This document shows positions 11,131 through 22,948 of a stretch of DNA of 64,000 nucleotides, piece after piece. Numbering within the stretch: the first letter of the stretch is position 1; each line of letters opens with the position of its first letter. The stretch covers positions 11,927,896-11,991,895 of the forward strand of contig CM029119.1 in NCBI GenBank assembly GCA_016859345.1, read 5' to 3'. The notes beneath the pieces are model-generated. The model had not been told where the DNA came from. It made no database searches and was given only the letters and a program-made list of their open reading frames with translations. Both the position numbers and the translations under genes were made by a program. The stretch comes from Istiophorus platypterus. Taxonomy: Eukaryota; Chordata; Actinopteri; Istiophoriformes; Istiophoridae.

Positions 11131-11929
11131 TAAACCTTTTTATAAGGTGTAAATATATTTATGCAGTGATTTATCATTTAGGAAATTCAGATTGGTGGAA
11201 AGCAACTTGGTTTATTTACTTTTGCACCTTTTTGGGGTACTTTAAATATTTCAGTTTTATTTATCAAACCATTCATTATTTATTTATTCTCATACTGCGA
11301 AGGGTTGTAAGCATATGTATTTGATGCTTCTTCATACATCGGTCCCACCATTCTATTCATATCTAATTTACTTTTTCAATTTACTTTATTTTCCGTAGGT
11401 TTGATCTCTGTGTTTGGTAATGATGTAAATGCTCTTTTTATATGGATAAAACGCTTAGTCACCTGTATTTTTTAAAATTAATTAATGCATCCTTCTGTGT
11501 CTAAAAATAGAAAGATTTATAGATACTATGCCAAAAAAAATCATCATTATTTTTAAACTAGCACCGAATTTTTTTTTTTCCTAAACTCTCAATGTAGAGT
11601 AGAAGACCACAATGTCCTTAATAGTAGCCACAGCCAGTTACTTTCTAATTTTGCACACTAATAACACTAATACGATAATATAATGCTCTGGAAGTGGTCA
11701 TTCTGCTTAATAATTACATTAACATTTGATACTTCAGTATATTTTGCTGATAATACTTGAACTTTTAATGGAGCACTTGTAAATTGAGGTATTAAATGGG
11801 ATCTGAATACATGTTCCTTCACTGTAAATTCATGATGGAGCCATTATACATCCATCTGATATTGCAAACATCAAAACATTTATTACCATGGTGAATGCTG
11901 AGCAGCATAACATTTTTTGTTCTTCTTGT
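11131..11929. other. AT-rich stretch, nothing recognised
   Basis: Strongly AT-rich with a T-run at 11569-11579 and no frame or repeat family that I can name. Confidence 0.55.
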
Positions 11930-12320
11930 ACACTACCACGCCCTCTCATAATTTTCAGATCTTTGGCTGCTGTGGGCCTATTTTTTCCATGTGTCTTTCA
12001 GAGTTTCAGAGGGCCAGTAAACCATGCCTTTCAATTCCCCTGCTCTGGTGTTTTCACTCAGGAATAGGAGTGATGAGCAAACGCTTTCAGACTCAATCCT
12101 TGAGCAAAGGGCTGTGCTGACAGGGATTATTATTTATTTGTCATGGTGGATGTAATAAGCTGTAGATACAGGATGGAGGGCCTGTGATTTATTGCTCTGT
12201 CGACCGCCACTAGCAGGACGTGCGCTCTAGCGTGCAGGATGAATACCGCACTGTCAGTTCTGTCCATCCGTCACCATCACCTCTCCCCGCCGCTGCCTCT
12301 CTCATACACCCTCCCATTTC
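11930..12320. promoter_or_regulatory. CNE-like island
   Basis: Composition rises in GC towards 12180-12310, where CpGs appear (CGACCGCCACTAGCAGGACG). ATTATTATTTATTTGTCATGG lies just upstream. A 67-codon frame at 11917-12120 has no recognisable domain. Confidence 0.3.
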
Positions 12321-12719
12321 ATGCCACAATACATAAACAATCTTTCATTATTTTGATACCTTCTTCTCCATATTAGTTTTATGCGCGTAACCTGGTGCTT
12401 CGGTTTTATGTGTCCCATTATTTTTGATGGACTAGCCTGAGTTGTGCACCTTGGAATTACTGTTGAAAAAGGTTTGACGTTTCCATCGACTTCAACATTA
12501 TGAGAATCAAACCTGTTTCTGTTCACGTTTTGGTGTTTGCCAGACTCTTGTTTTCACATTTTGAGAAATTAAATTACAGTTTTTCACATAAAAATCCTTG
12601 TGACTCAAAAATATACTTCATTTCCTCCACAGATGGGCTTTGTAATATAACATTTCATAGCTAGAGACATGCAGTGTGCCTTGCAATTGTAAACAGGCAC
12701 TGGCCACAGGAAAGGTTGT
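12321..12719. other. Unassigned stretch
   Basis: Mixed AT-rich sequence; a 74-codon minus-strand frame lacks any family signature. Confidence 0.5.
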
Positions 12720-13200
12720 ACTCCAAGTAATTATGGCCATATTTTGCTGCTGCTCTTAATGTTATTGAGCCGCATCTCACAGAACGAGTGACTCTCTTGC
12801 CTCTCGGTAGGTCATGTAATCTTGTTAAAAGCCTTCATGGTTTTAGGATTATGTTATTGAAATGTCAGTTAATTGGATAAACATTTTTCATGCCGTAAAC
12901 ACACAGCGCTGGGTTCTGTTTAGCCGCCGTGAATATTGTTTACATGGCAGGGGGATTTGCGTAAGTGGAACTGACTCTGTAAACAGCAGCTCCCACTAGA
13001 GGCTTTATGTGAAAAGCAGGCTGAGAGTGAGACATGAGGGAAAACACTTAGCCCACATATCAGAGCTGTGGACATGTGCCTGGCGAGAGGGAGCGAGCAT
13101 GTCGGTGACAGCGCTTAATTAATATGAGGAATTGCCTTTGTGTCCGGGTAAACGACTTGAGCAGGAGCCGCTTTGTTGTTTAAGCCCACTCAGCTGAGTG
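12720..13200. promoter_or_regulatory. CNE-like island
   Basis: A FOX core TGTTTAC lies at 12937-12943 and a TTAATTAA palindrome at 13115-13122. CAGTTAATTGG near 12866 adds a homeodomain core. The segment is free of simple repeats until the T-run that starts at 13208. Confidence 0.4.
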
Positions 13201-13207
13201 AGTGGTG

Positions 13208-13233
13208 TTTTTTTTTTTTTTTTTTTTTTTTTT
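13208..13233. repeat. Poly-T run (26 bases)
   Basis: An uninterrupted T homopolymer between two CNE-like islands. It could be the tail of a minus-strand retroposed insertion, but no adjacent element body is recognisable. Frames through it encode only poly-Phe or poly-Lys. Confidence 0.95.
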
Positions 13234-13239
13234 CGGGAG

Positions 13240-13780
13240 TGGAGTAAACTGTAATCTGCAAATAACATTACACCTCTGCACGGGAAGCACCGGGCATGTC
13301 GGAGCAGCCAGATTTTCATTCCCTGGATCAGACTTCGTATCAATCCTTCCTATTCTTTTTTTTCTTCTGCTCAAACAGCAGCCATTTCCTTTTCTCTCTG
13401 GGCCCTCAGATGTCATTTACCACCCACAACTCAGCTTGGTATCTGTCTCATTCTAAGGCTCGTTTTTCCTCAGCAAATTGTTATTTATGGACTTTTGTTT
13501 GTTCTAAGGCATCATTACTAACAATATAGTTAATAGCAATCATTTGTTATTTGGCGTTGGTGCTGATGCTTGCAATGGGGGCAGTGAAGTGAGAATACTC
13601 ATTTGGAGGTTGAGGAAAGCCTTGACAGGGCCCATTTATAACAAGATCATTCTGGAAGGTCCAGCCTATTAATAACCCTCTATCACAGTCTAATTAGTGC
13701 TCCCTGATGTAAACGAGTCTGAATCATGGAGTTGTGTGAATTTCTCCAGTAAAGATCATTGTTGGTGTCATCCATTTTTT
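13240..13780. promoter_or_regulatory. CNE-like islands (two, adjacent)
   Basis: 13240-13460 is balanced in composition. 13550-13770 contains CTAATTAG at 13690-13697 (an 8-bp homeodomain palindrome) and CAGCCTATTAATAACC just upstream. Frames of 84 and 77 codons overlap the poly-T and are not credible. Confidence 0.35.
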
Positions 13781-13830
13781 TGATACAACTGGACTGTAGA
13801 AACCCAGAGTATTCATTAGATCAGGCTTAT

Positions 13831-13851
13831 TCTTTATTCTTTATTCTTTAT
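13831..13851. repeat. Heptamer tandem repeat
   Basis: TCTTTAT is repeated three times. Confidence 0.9.
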
Positions 13852-14724
13852 GCTTAAAGAAGAACAATAGAGCTAAGCTCTGATAACTGGTTCCATTTCT
13901 GATTCAGTTCCAAGCTGTTGAAATGAGCTTTGAGTCTTACAAATCAAAACTTTTGTTTTCACTAAGAAAGAACAAAATACTGAGGTAATTATTTAGTAAA
14001 GTGGCATGTTAACTAATGTTTGCCTCTTAAAGGTAAACAGTTTGATCTACAAAAAATTGTTAAAAATTTGAATATTTGATCATTTAAGCAATTGATTTAG
14101 TCATTCACTGGTTCTATTTCTCAAACTTAACTCCCTCAAACTGGTTTTCTATACCCAAGTGGCTGTAAGGGTCTTTACCTCCATATGGTTATCTTAAACA
14201 GCCTGAGATTTAAGACTATTCTAACATGTCTGCACTACAAGCACACCGACTGCACATGCACCAGAATAGCAAACTGGAAGCTTGTCTCATGCACCATATG
14301 TTCCGTATGTTGTGTATTTCATATACCTCCTTGATTTCTGGAGGTCGCCATCGTGCTTTCTTATAGGTGTGTGTGTGCAATGTCTCCCTGTACACATACA
14401 CCTGATTGTTATACATACAGAAGCCCTCATTGACAAAGTTAGAGACGCCTCAGCTGTTGCCACAACATAATTTGGTGGTAGGCAATCAAATATTTGCAAT
14501 ATATGCAAGCACACATTCTTGGAACATTACTTTATAAAGTGAACACTGTATTTCTACTGTTAACTCCACAATCATCAGACTGTATGATTCAATAAAAAGT
14601 AATAAGTGTTTTGGCGTCTGAAGTGTCTTCAGAATCACTGATCTGTTGTTCGAACTTGACTCCCTGGATTGAATTTCATGTCTCAGCCCTTAGCTGAAGC
14701 AACAGTCCCATTAATGACATTTTT
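13852..14724. other. AT-rich stretch, nothing recognised
   Basis: Several short frames overlap on both strands (14216-14514). I recognise no protein family, repeat or RNA. Confidence 0.5.
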
Positions 14725-14865
14725 GGTCTGAGTGCCTGCTGCTGGTTAGGACACACTTTACAGCCCCAATGTCCCCCGCTTGATTCCACTTCCTTCCACT
14801 TCCTTCCTTCCTACCACTATGCTATCAGCTGTCAAATAAAGACCACAAAAAAAATAAAAAATGAC
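14725..14865 (+). repeat. Probable tRNA-derived SINE, decayed
   Basis: GGTTAGGACACA, then GCTTGATTCC at 14778-14787 (box B-like), a CTTCC-rich segment, TATCAGCTGTCAAATAAAG and an A-rich tail at about 14847-14861 follow the order of a common fish SINE ('GTGGTTAG..GGTTCGATTCC..CTATCAATAAAGGC-A(n)'). The 5' box A end is not clear. Confidence 0.5.
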
Positions 14866-15289
14866 AGCCCTTCTTATTATTGTTGAAAGCAAAACAAAGA
14901 TTAATTTTGTAAGGGCTCAGATATGCTAAGTGGATTCAATACTTAATCTAGCTTTCATAAAATGCTATCAAACCCCAACCTTATGTTCCACATAGCTTTC
15001 CAAACAGCCCAAAGAACCTCCATGTGGAATAGCGGACTCTCCCTCCTTCTCTCTCTTTCTTTCTCTCTCCAAAGTACAGTTGACTTGCTGCTTATCAAGC
15101 CTTAATTAGTGATACATTTTCTCCCTGTGATGTCTATTCATGTATTTGAGAAGAAAAGGCAAATTGAGTTGTAGCCTGACCTGAGAGCCAATCCCTCTTG
15201 AAAATGGTCCCCCTCTTTACCTCCCTGCCTCTTTCAATCTTACCTCATTCTCTCTCCTCACTTGCTCTCCTTCTCCCTTGCTCTCTTTT
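14866..15289. other. Unassigned; pyrimidine-rich right end
   Basis: C/T-rich tracts occupy about 15038-15070 and 15205-15290. No gene or named repeat. Confidence 0.5.
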
Positions 15290-15720
15290 TGCCGTGCGAG
15301 GCCAGGAGTGATCTGGAGAAATGAGGTGCAGCATTAGTGGGGTTTTTTTTTTTTTTTTTTGCCTGCCTCTGCAATAGAAAACCTACTGCACGTCAGGGAC
15401 CCCGTCAGCAGATCAGGGAGATGCAGATGGGAGGTGAAAAAGCTCCCTGGTGGCAGTCGGGCCCTGCTCGGATGTGATTGCAGCCGCCAGGATGAAGTCA
15501 GCACTGACAAAGTGCGCCCATTGATGGATGGACAAAGCCGGGAACTGGATGTGAGAATGAATGGGGCCAGAGTGGGAAGTTAACACAGACAAACAAAATG
15601 AAAGACAGAGAGGAATTACCTGCTAAAGCATTCCGGCAATACAAATCCCAGAGCAATTTACTTACTGCTAACTGAGCACAGGAGGACTGTTTGCATTGGT
15701 ACAAGTGCAGTCGAGAGTAG
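15290..15720. promoter_or_regulatory. CNE-like island split by a T18 run
   Basis: A balanced, CpG-containing segment on both sides of a T-run at 15343-15360. GACTGCAGTC-like and CATTGATGGATGG words occur at 15480-15535. A 74-codon plus frame and a 68-codon minus frame overlap; neither is recognisable. Confidence 0.33.
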
Positions 15721-15853
15721 GAATGGCTTTCATTCAGTTGATAGAGGTTGGCTGATTCTACACAATTGTTTTATGATTGGCTGTTTTTCAAATATAGTCA
15801 AATTCATACATATTAAATGCAAGCACACACTCTTATGTAAACCTTCTTGTCCA

Positions 15854-15892
15854 CACAAAAACACACACACACACAAACAAAAACACACTCAC
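15854..15892. repeat. CA/AAAC-rich microsatellite
   Basis: ACACACACACACAC flanked by CAAAAAC and CAAACAAAAAC units. Confidence 0.85.
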
Positions 15893-15969
15893 AAAGAGAA
15901 ATGTAGACTATACGTCTGTAATTCGAATAATCCGTCCTATATTTTTTTGATTAATCTGTTTTTTGTTTT

Positions 15970-16175
15970 TGTGTATAGTGAAAAGTGGTCATCACAAGTT
16001 CTGAGAGCTGCTCAGACTGTGTTGTTTGACACACAGCCCAAAACCTATATGATTTTCAAAAACTGAGAAAAAGCACCAAATCTTCGCATTTTACAAACTA
16101 ATAAATGATGGGCCTTTACATAGGATAAAGGATTCATCGGTTATCGCAATCGTTCTCTATTTTCTTTCTCTCAGT
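15970..16175 (+). repeat. AATCGATTA-type interspersed repeat, decayed
   Basis: AGTGAAAAGTGGTCATCACAAGTT, then ACTGAGAAAAAGCACCAAATCTTCGCATTT, then ATTCATCGGTTATCGCAATCG follow the family order: 'AGTGAAAAATGCCCATCACA', 'GAGAAAAGCAGCAAATCCTCACATTT', terminal 'CGATTATC' phrase. Confidence 0.6.
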
Positions 16176-16399
16176 CAACAGTTTGTCTCAGGACTGATGC
16201 AGACTGCATCTAGGCTGTGTAAAGGAGCTTTACATCGTTCAAGCACAGTTAATTTGTCCTCCTTCAAAGTGGACTGTAAAACACAAGATATTTTAGGTAC
16301 CTCATGGCCTGAAGAAAACTAATAACCCCTGAAATTCAGGGCCAATAACCTTCCCAAATCCAGGACCTGTTTGGGGGGTAGAATAGTTTGCTCTCTTGT

Positions 16400-16760
16400 T
16401 GGGGAATGAATTCTCATTACTATTGCACTAGCACTACATTAAATGTCAGTGTTGCTGCTGGATGGGGCCTGGAAGATTAAGACTAATGCTGTTGGCCTCA
16501 GGAACTCCGATTAGAACTATTCTCATTAATCAGAGTCTCAGAGATGGAAGCAATTTAAAGCCCCGGTCCTCACCGAGCATGGGGCAGGGCAACACCCTGT
16601 CAGCAACGAGGGGCGACGCACCCGCACCCATTAACTATCCCTTCATTACGGCCACCAAGGACACGAGAAGGCCAGTCACCCCTCGATCCTCACTTCCAAT
16701 TAATCTGACCGCAAATGATCTCCTCTCACTCACAAACAGATTATCAGATTGAGGTAAAGA
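16400..16760. promoter_or_regulatory. CNE-like island, one of the strongest
   Basis: TCATTAATCA at 16523-16532 and CCAATTAATCTG at 16696-16707 bracket a GC- and CpG-rich core (about 16560-16690). A 96-codon open frame spans it, but its codons show no domain and its start has no splice or promoter context, so I read it as noncoding. Confidence 0.42.
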
Positions 16761-17395
16761 TTTTCAGGTCAATTCACAGTTTAGTTTTAAGCCGTTACTG
16801 TCCAGATATCTTTATTTGTTCTTCCATGAGCATAAACAGTTATTGAGTTTGAGCCTTCTCACTTCTTGAAAGTGTTTGTTTGCAAAATGCAAATAATTGA
16901 ATCCCTTTAATGAAAAAAGTTATATAGGTGGCTCTTTCTCTATATAAAATTAAACTGAAGAATAAAATGTGCCTAGAAATGACCCTTGGTGATTCACTGT
17001 TCTCAGTGCAGAATGGATTGTTCCCTTTACACTATGTAGTTTAGCTGGATGGACGTGGCTTTTGGAGCAGTGGATATGCTTGTCACATGTCCAGCTTTTC
17101 ATTTTTAGTTCATAAGATTTAAGTTACAGTCCCATTACAGATCAAAAACATTTGTCTTTTTCTGTCTTTCTCTTAAAACAATAACCAACCTTTCCCTAAC
17201 TTAAAAGCTGCACCAATCAATAGTTTTAAATTTCCAATGGGTCAAATGACTACTGAATAATGTGAAAGGGGCCCCTTGTAGTGACAAACCCACTGAGAAT
17301 TACCAGTTCCCCTCAACTCTCTGGAGCCTGTTAGTGTATTTGGCATCATTGTTTTGGTTTTTAGCCATGCAAGTTTTCTCTCTGTAGCATTTCCA
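16761..17395. other. Unassigned AT-rich stretch
   Basis: Nothing recognised; no credible frame, RNA gene or named repeat. Confidence 0.5.
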
Positions 17396-17640
17396 GCCTC
17401 TGCAGGTGTTGATTTCAGCAGAAAGCTTGGTTAAACTGACTATAAGATGTACCTGCCAAGGCAGAGTTTGTAACCAGTTGGTGAAGGAAATGGAACATTT
17501 AGCAGCTAAAGAGTTGCTGCAGAAGAAGCAGATTAAAAAGAAGAGTGACTACTGGCCTTCTGTGTGTTGGATGACTAGACACACCACACCTAAACCAATG
17601 TTGCCCCAGGTCTCTTGGACATTTTAACTGGCATTTGGAC
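17396..17640 (+). repeat. Decayed percomorph interspersed repeat
   Basis: The order GGTGTTGATTTCAGCAG, CAGAGTTTGTAACCAGTTGG, AACATTTAGCAGCTAAAGAG and CCTAAACCAATGTTGCCCC matches a repeat I recall from fish sequence ('GGTGTTGATTTCAGCAG..GCAGAGTTTGTAACCAGCTGGTG..GCATTTAGCAGCTAAAGAGCC..AATGCTAATGTTGCCC'). The 73-codon frame inside it is incidental. Family name unknown. Confidence 0.6.
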
Positions 17641-18119
17641 TGTTGAAATAGTTAGAAAATGTTAATGTGAACAATCAAATGCAACGTACATAATTAATTT
17701 TTTGTAGACACTTCCAGTATTAATTGTGTTTATAGTTGAAGGACCATGAAGTGAAAATCTCAAGACCTGGAGCCTCCAAATGCTTCCAAATTAAGAAAAT
17801 CTTCATCTATTCATTAATTTACTTCCTCTGGCATTTAAACAAAAAATACACATTTTGGGAACCATATCTGGTCAGATTAATTTAATATTTTTAGCTTTTA
17901 TCACATTTTAGTATTGTGACACATCATCTTGTGATTTGTATCTTTGTGTCAGCATCCAAGGTTACCCATGCCAGTGTGGTAACAGAAGGGCAAAAAGAAG
18001 CTTTGAGGTTTAAAGTGGATTCAACCTGTGTTTGGTTCTCAATTAGCACCTGTCATGGGAGACAAGCAGCTGGGCTCACACTCTCTGTGACACCAAATAG
18101 ATAGGCTCCTGCTTTGTAA
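17641..18119. other. Unassigned AT-rich stretch
   Basis: No frame or element of note. Confidence 0.5.
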
Positions 18120-18370
18120 ACCACTGGGGATGGATGCAGCTCCTTGGTGGGAGTCATTGTCTTCTGTAAACCGGGAGGCAAACGGGAGCGAATCTCTCAT
18201 AAATCTTGTGATGCAGTGGTATTCTTTCCTTCAGCTGACCTTGGCGAGGTTGCAGGATGGGAAGCCTGGGTGGCAAGAGGAAAAAAAGCATCATATGATA
18301 TACGAGCATGTGGAGCAAGGTGCGCCATGAATCAAAGCAGCCTGTGATTAGCTGTGAAATGTTACACATG
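18120..18370. promoter_or_regulatory. CNE-like island
   Basis: Balanced composition with CATCATATGATATACG (an E-box-like CATATG) and AGCCTGTGATTAGC. Frames of 66, 67 and 71 codons lie on both strands with no shared logic. Confidence 0.3.
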
Positions 18371-18519
18371 TGAAATCTCTGTGGTGTTGCTCAACACCTG
18401 GACTATTTACCTCCAATCTCTTTTGATCTGGTATCACTAGCTATGAGAAGTCTAAAATAACCTCAGACGTGATACCAGTTAGTGTTGAGAAAAGGTTGGA
18501 TAGTGTTTAGAAATATTTC

Positions 18520-18890
18520 TGGCGGTTTGGTCCCTCCGTGCTGGCTGCAGAGCAGGACCATCGTGCACATTTCTCTCCCCTCATTTGCGTTTCAAACAAA
18601 TACTTATCAACAGGCCATGAAGTAATCAATGAGGATAATCCATCTGGGAGCCTGTCGATATGGTAATCACTCTGTCTCATCGTTATTGCTACACAGCCAT
18701 AAATCATTTGCTTTACCAGAATGCTTAGCAGCTGTTGCAACAATCCTGTGGTTGTGTGGAATAAAGTCCTGCCTTTTGTGATTAATGCCTCAGCATTGTG
18801 CTGCACTGCACACTGATTGTTTTCAGATTTTGTAAGAAAGCTGGACGGATGGTATATCAATAAACCAAGGGGCATCTAACATAAATGTGG
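18520..18890. promoter_or_regulatory. CNE-like island
   Basis: GTAATCAAT at 18622-18630 (PBX-like), CATAAATCATTTGC near 18700 and TGATTAATG at 18779-18787. A 122-codon minus-strand frame covers it but has no recognisable motif, and the plus strand is equally plausible as regulatory DNA. Confidence 0.4.
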
Positions 18891-19472
18891 GCTGCAGGTA
18901 TTGTATGTCACTATCAATTAATCAACATTTCTGTTATGCTTTGTTAGTAGTTCATTCATACGTAGTCATGCCAGATAGGTATTAAAGGAACAATTTATCC
19001 AAATACAAACAGTAGAGCTACAGCAGATGGGTCTTTTAATACAGAGACAATATTAAAAGTGAGTCATGATTTAAGTTATTAATATTTTCTTCTCCTGTTC
19101 AAAGTTTGTAGACAACAGAAATTTGTGATTTCACAACAGCAAAAAAAAAGCATTAAAAAAAATTTAATCAGCACTCAAATCCTCATCTTTAAGATGACTG
19201 AAGAAAAATCAAAAGAGTAAAAAAAGAAAATTAATGAGTCTTTCTATAGTTTTGCCATAATGACTCTAGTTTGAGAACATAGTTGTTTCTTTACCTTTTC
19301 TCTGTCATCATCTGAGTCTAACAAGAGCTATATCACCCATCCCCTGAAAACTGAACTTATGTACAACTAATTTGCATCAGCAAATAATGTTATGTAATTA
19401 AAATAATGCTGCATATATGTTTTTTTTTTCATCAACGTAATTATTATGCATTTATGTTTAAAAATATCTGCA
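18891..19472. other. AT-rich stretch
   Basis: AAAGGAACAATTTATCCAAA near 18985 resembles the start of a frequent fish repeat ('AAAGGGACAGTTTACCCAAA'), but the rest does not follow. A-rich runs lie at 19141-19165 and a T-run at 19420-19429. Confidence 0.4.
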
Positions 19473-19910
19473 CAGTTTGACATTTTAGGGGAATACACTT
19501 ATTCACTTTCTGGGAAAGTGTTTGATGATATGAAGTTTAACGTCGCTTATCACAAAGACTTGAAACAGGGAATCAGATCTAACGATTTTTAAAAAATCAT
19601 CTACAGTTCATCTAAAGCTCATTTATTGACATGTTACACCTTGTTTCTGTAATCTCAACAAAAACTGAATTGTGAAAATGACACATTAGGGTTTTATAGC
19701 AATTGAAGTGACTGGGCTCGTCCGAAAAATAGCTCTAGCACATAACCTCCATAAAACCACATACTTTACAGTTTTTGTGCTAAGCTAAGCTAAGTGGCTG
19801 CTGGCTGCGGTTTTATGCTTAGCAAACAGAAATTGGAGAGTGGTATTGATTCTCTCACCTAACTCTCGAGACTGTCACTGAAAGTAATCAAGGCCGAAAT
19901 GACTAAGAAT
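19473..19910 (+). mobile_element. Foldback/MITE-like element, decayed copy 1
   Basis: The left end ACAGTTTGACATTTTAGGGG, AATACACTTATTCACTTTC and the right part GCTAAGCTAAGCTAAGTGGC, TGCTGGCTGCGGTTTTATGC, GAGAGTGGTATTGATTCTC, CACCTAACTCTCGAG follow the order of a very common percomorph element whose ends are long inverted repeats. The core TCTAAAGCTCATTTATTGAC, TTGTTTCTGTAATCTCAAC also fits. No transposase is present, so it is non-autonomous. Confidence 0.65.
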
Positions 19911-20129
19911 AGCATGTGTAAGGTTTATTTTATCAAAGATGAGGGTTATGCGCAAACAATAATAATACTTATACTACAGTCATTTATTTTATCAGAGAAA
20001 TTAAGTCATTGCTGATTTTATTTCTGATATTTTCCTAATAGTCTGTAGACCCCATGAACTCCCAGCAGATGTGAAACATTTACAAAACATTAGAGTTCTT
20101 GTCCACAGACTTGTCGTACAGCCTGTTCG
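19911..20129. other. AT-rich flank
   Basis: Nothing recognised beside the foldback element. Confidence 0.5.
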
Positions 20130-20420
20130 GCCAAATCTCAGACTGAACTTAATTTATTTTGGCCTTGTGTTCCAGGGAGGCAGGAAGGAGTTACAGGCAC
20201 AGGCTGTGTGAGGGAAGAAAGACAATTAAAACTGATAGCACTCGTCCACATGAATGTCAACAGCAGCCAGGATGGAAGCAATTTATTCAACCAGTCATCC
20301 AAGTACATGAAGTGCTCCGGTGTTCTGCTGCTGCTGCAGAGGGACGCTGGAAAATGTGATAGTTGTTTCCTCCCTATGAATCACTAGAGGCAGGATGCTC
20401 GTCGGACACAAAGTGGATTG
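20130..20420. promoter_or_regulatory. Possible CNE-like island
   Basis: Purine-rich left half, GGATGGAAGCAATTTATTC near 20269 and a CTGCTGCTGCAG run at about 20328-20339. A 66-codon frame has no recognisable content. Weaker evidence than neighbouring islands. Confidence 0.22.
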
Positions 20421-21039
20421 TTCAGTGTCGTGATAACAATTTAAATCCTGTTATGGATAATGCCGGGTAATGCCGTCCTGAAAATTGAACATGACACTCA
20501 AGCGATTTATTATCTTTGTGTTCTTAACCTTGGATATCGGATTGTTTGTCCAACCATATCCTTTTGATCCTCTGGAAGGCGCACCCTTGATACAAGCCTG
20601 CGTTTTTCATTGCATGTAGATTGCAGTTGTGAACAAACAGATAAAGCAGAGTGAGAAAGGTGGAGCGGAAATTATGTATGTGTCTACTAGCGCAAAATCG
20701 GATGGTGAGAATGATGCTAAATGATGCTAAAATGCTCTCAGATGTCACACAAAACAGGAGATATGCTGCATTTGTCTGTGGTGAACTAGCACAGCATTAT
20801 GCTGTGAATGCTGTTTAATGTCAGAACAGTTAAATCTTTCATGATGCAATTTATCACATCGTAATTTCAGCCACAGGACAGTTTCAGAGTCAGACAGTTT
20901 GCAGATGTGAGGCAGTTGTGGGCGTAGGAAAACAACAGCTATCAAATAAATCACTCAAACAGCTTTTTCAAGATTTCTTGAATGAACAAAGCCTATAATC
21001 ATTTTCAACACGTTACCTCGTTAAACTCATGCCATTCGT
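20421..21039. other. Unassigned stretch
   Basis: AATGATGCTAAATGATGCTA near 20710 is a short tandem duplication (GATGCTAAAT twice). Two minus-strand frames of 74 and 69 codons abut but share no motif. Confidence 0.45.
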
Positions 21040-21480
21040 ATGAGTTAGTGAATAAGCGATAGTTCCCCATTACCCAGAGGCATGTGCTCAGGGCTTTCAT
21101 ACTGTAGCCTCTTTCTGTCCAGCTGTTTTTACAGGCCCAGCTTGTATTGCCAAAAAATCCACAACAAATGGGCCTCCCTTCAGCCCCTCCTCATTGTTGT
21201 GGAGAGTTTCCTCCCCCTCTGGTTCTGAGCTGACCCCAGGGCTGGCCTTTGCTCTGATTTAAGACCCTGGCCTACTAATGACCCCGTTTGCAGCTCTCCC
21301 TCCCCTGCTTTATCTCTAACTGTAGTTTAGCTTGACTTAGGGAAATGCTTGCTCATTCTCTCCACCACTCATTAATCTAGTGAACAATGAAAGGAGCTGA
21401 GCACAAACATTGTTGTGCGTAAATCTTTAATGTGGAGCTTTTACTTTTCTGTCCTTTGTTTTACGAGGGCAGAGCTTTTG
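21040..21480. promoter_or_regulatory. CNE-like island with SOX/RUNX-type inverted repeat
   Basis: TCCACAACAA at 21158-21167 and TTGTTGTGGA at 21194-21203 are perfect inverted copies 26 bases apart; each contains an ACAA SOX-type core and a CCACA RUNX-like core. CACTCATTAATCTAG lies near 21366. Balanced composition without a credible frame. Confidence 0.38.
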
Positions 21481-22110
21481 CCATAAACAGATTTTGAAAT
21501 ATATTCTGTGTCTAACGCAGTTACACTCCGAGGGAACAGATTATCGCTTTCAGGGTTTTGGAGTTTCGTTAGCACGTAATCTGTTTTCCTATCATAGGGA
21601 GGGAATTGTAGCAATCCTGACTTTCCTTCTCTTGACTTCTTGGCATCAGAGTGTGTGTTTGATGATTCATATGCCCAGAATGAATGTCATTCCTTTGAGA
21701 CAAATGGCCAGCCCTTGACCGTGACACTCAGACTCTTGTACTAGTGTTTTTTGGACAAAGATGTGTAGCCTCTGAACATATAAATATATTATTTATGTGT
21801 GCTTAAGTTACTGCCATTGTTGTCTCAGCACATACAAAGGCCAGGGTGGTGGCCTTGGGCCAGGCGACAGCACACTTTGTCATGGTTTTTCATTCTCATG
21901 CATAATTAAAAAACTTAAATTACTTGCCATGTACAAAATTATAATGCTTCAGGAAACAGACTACATGAAAATTTATTTTCTTTTTCATGAGACTGACAGG
22001 AAATCAATTAATCCTGATGTATTATTTTATGCCGGACAGGCAGTAGGCTCCAGGAGAGAGAGGATGGAGATTGGCTACAGCTGTTTTCATTGGTGCAGCT
22101 ATATATTACA
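21481..22110. other. Unassigned stretch
   Basis: A 74-codon plus frame at 21494-21718 and the start of a long frame that runs into the TG tract; neither is credible. No repeat family recognised. Confidence 0.45.
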
Positions 22111-22114
22111 GCAG

Positions 22115-22116
<2 letters not shown>

Positions 22117-22198
<82 letters not shown>

Positions 22199-22225
22199 TT
22201 GTGTGTGCGTGTGCGTGTGCGTGTG
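22117..22225. repeat. Long (TG)n microsatellite
   Basis: About 40 pure TG units (22117-22197), then GTGCGTGTGC-type imperfect units. It is the longest pure dinucleotide tract in the window and is prone to Z-DNA. The 172- and 135-codon frames across it are artefacts of the repeat. Confidence 0.97.
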
Positions 22226-22800
22226 AGACAGCTTCTGAGGAAAATGGCTGAAGGGTATCAGGCAGGTGACTCGATTGTAAAAAGAATAACACTGTGGGAT
22301 ACAAACTGTTTTTAGAGACTGATATAAGATTTGTGGTGGTGAAGAGGCACTTTACTGCTGCGCTGAATGTACTGTAGGTTTTCCCATATATTTTCCAACA
22401 ACAGCTTTCTGTCACTATTTATGATGAAGCTTTATGTAGTTCATGTCATTTTCCATGTGTGTGCCAAGAGCTGTTGTTATACAGCTTCTTGTGCTTGGAC
22501 CTTATTCCAAACTTATTTTTCATGAGTAATAGATTGTTTTTGTCTCTGTCTTTTTAAATTTTATCAGATTATAGTCAGTATCATTTAAGTGAAAGTTAAC
22601 ATGGGTTGAAAGCATTTTCTGAAAGTAACTGAGCTGTAAAAAAAAACAACAACAAAAAACTCAATACATTTTATGAAAATCAAAGGAGTAAAATTAGGAG
22701 AGGCCATAAATTCTCATTATAGTACAGGTTCCTGGTGAACATCCACACTTACTATTAATTTGTTTGCATCTAGTATTTTAGCTTGACAATTTGGGCATTA
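22226..22800. other. AT-rich stretch
   Basis: No credible frame; an A-rich run near 22639-22660. Nothing else recognised. Confidence 0.5.
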
Positions 22801-22813
22801 ATCTTTCTACTGT

Positions 22814-22865
22814 AAATCTAAATCTAAATCTATATGTGTATAAATGTATATGTGTGTATATATAT

Positions 22866-22908
<43 letters not shown>

Positions 22909-22912
22909 CATG

Positions 22913-22948
<36 letters not shown>

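Noticed and set aside
13119..13529. Frames beginning in the 13.2-kb T-run
   Set aside because: Poly-Phe or poly-Lys from a homopolymer; no domain downstream.
22008..22415. Frames of 172 and 135 codons across the TG tract
   Set aside because: They are translations of the dinucleotide repeat (Val/Cys or His/Thr runs).
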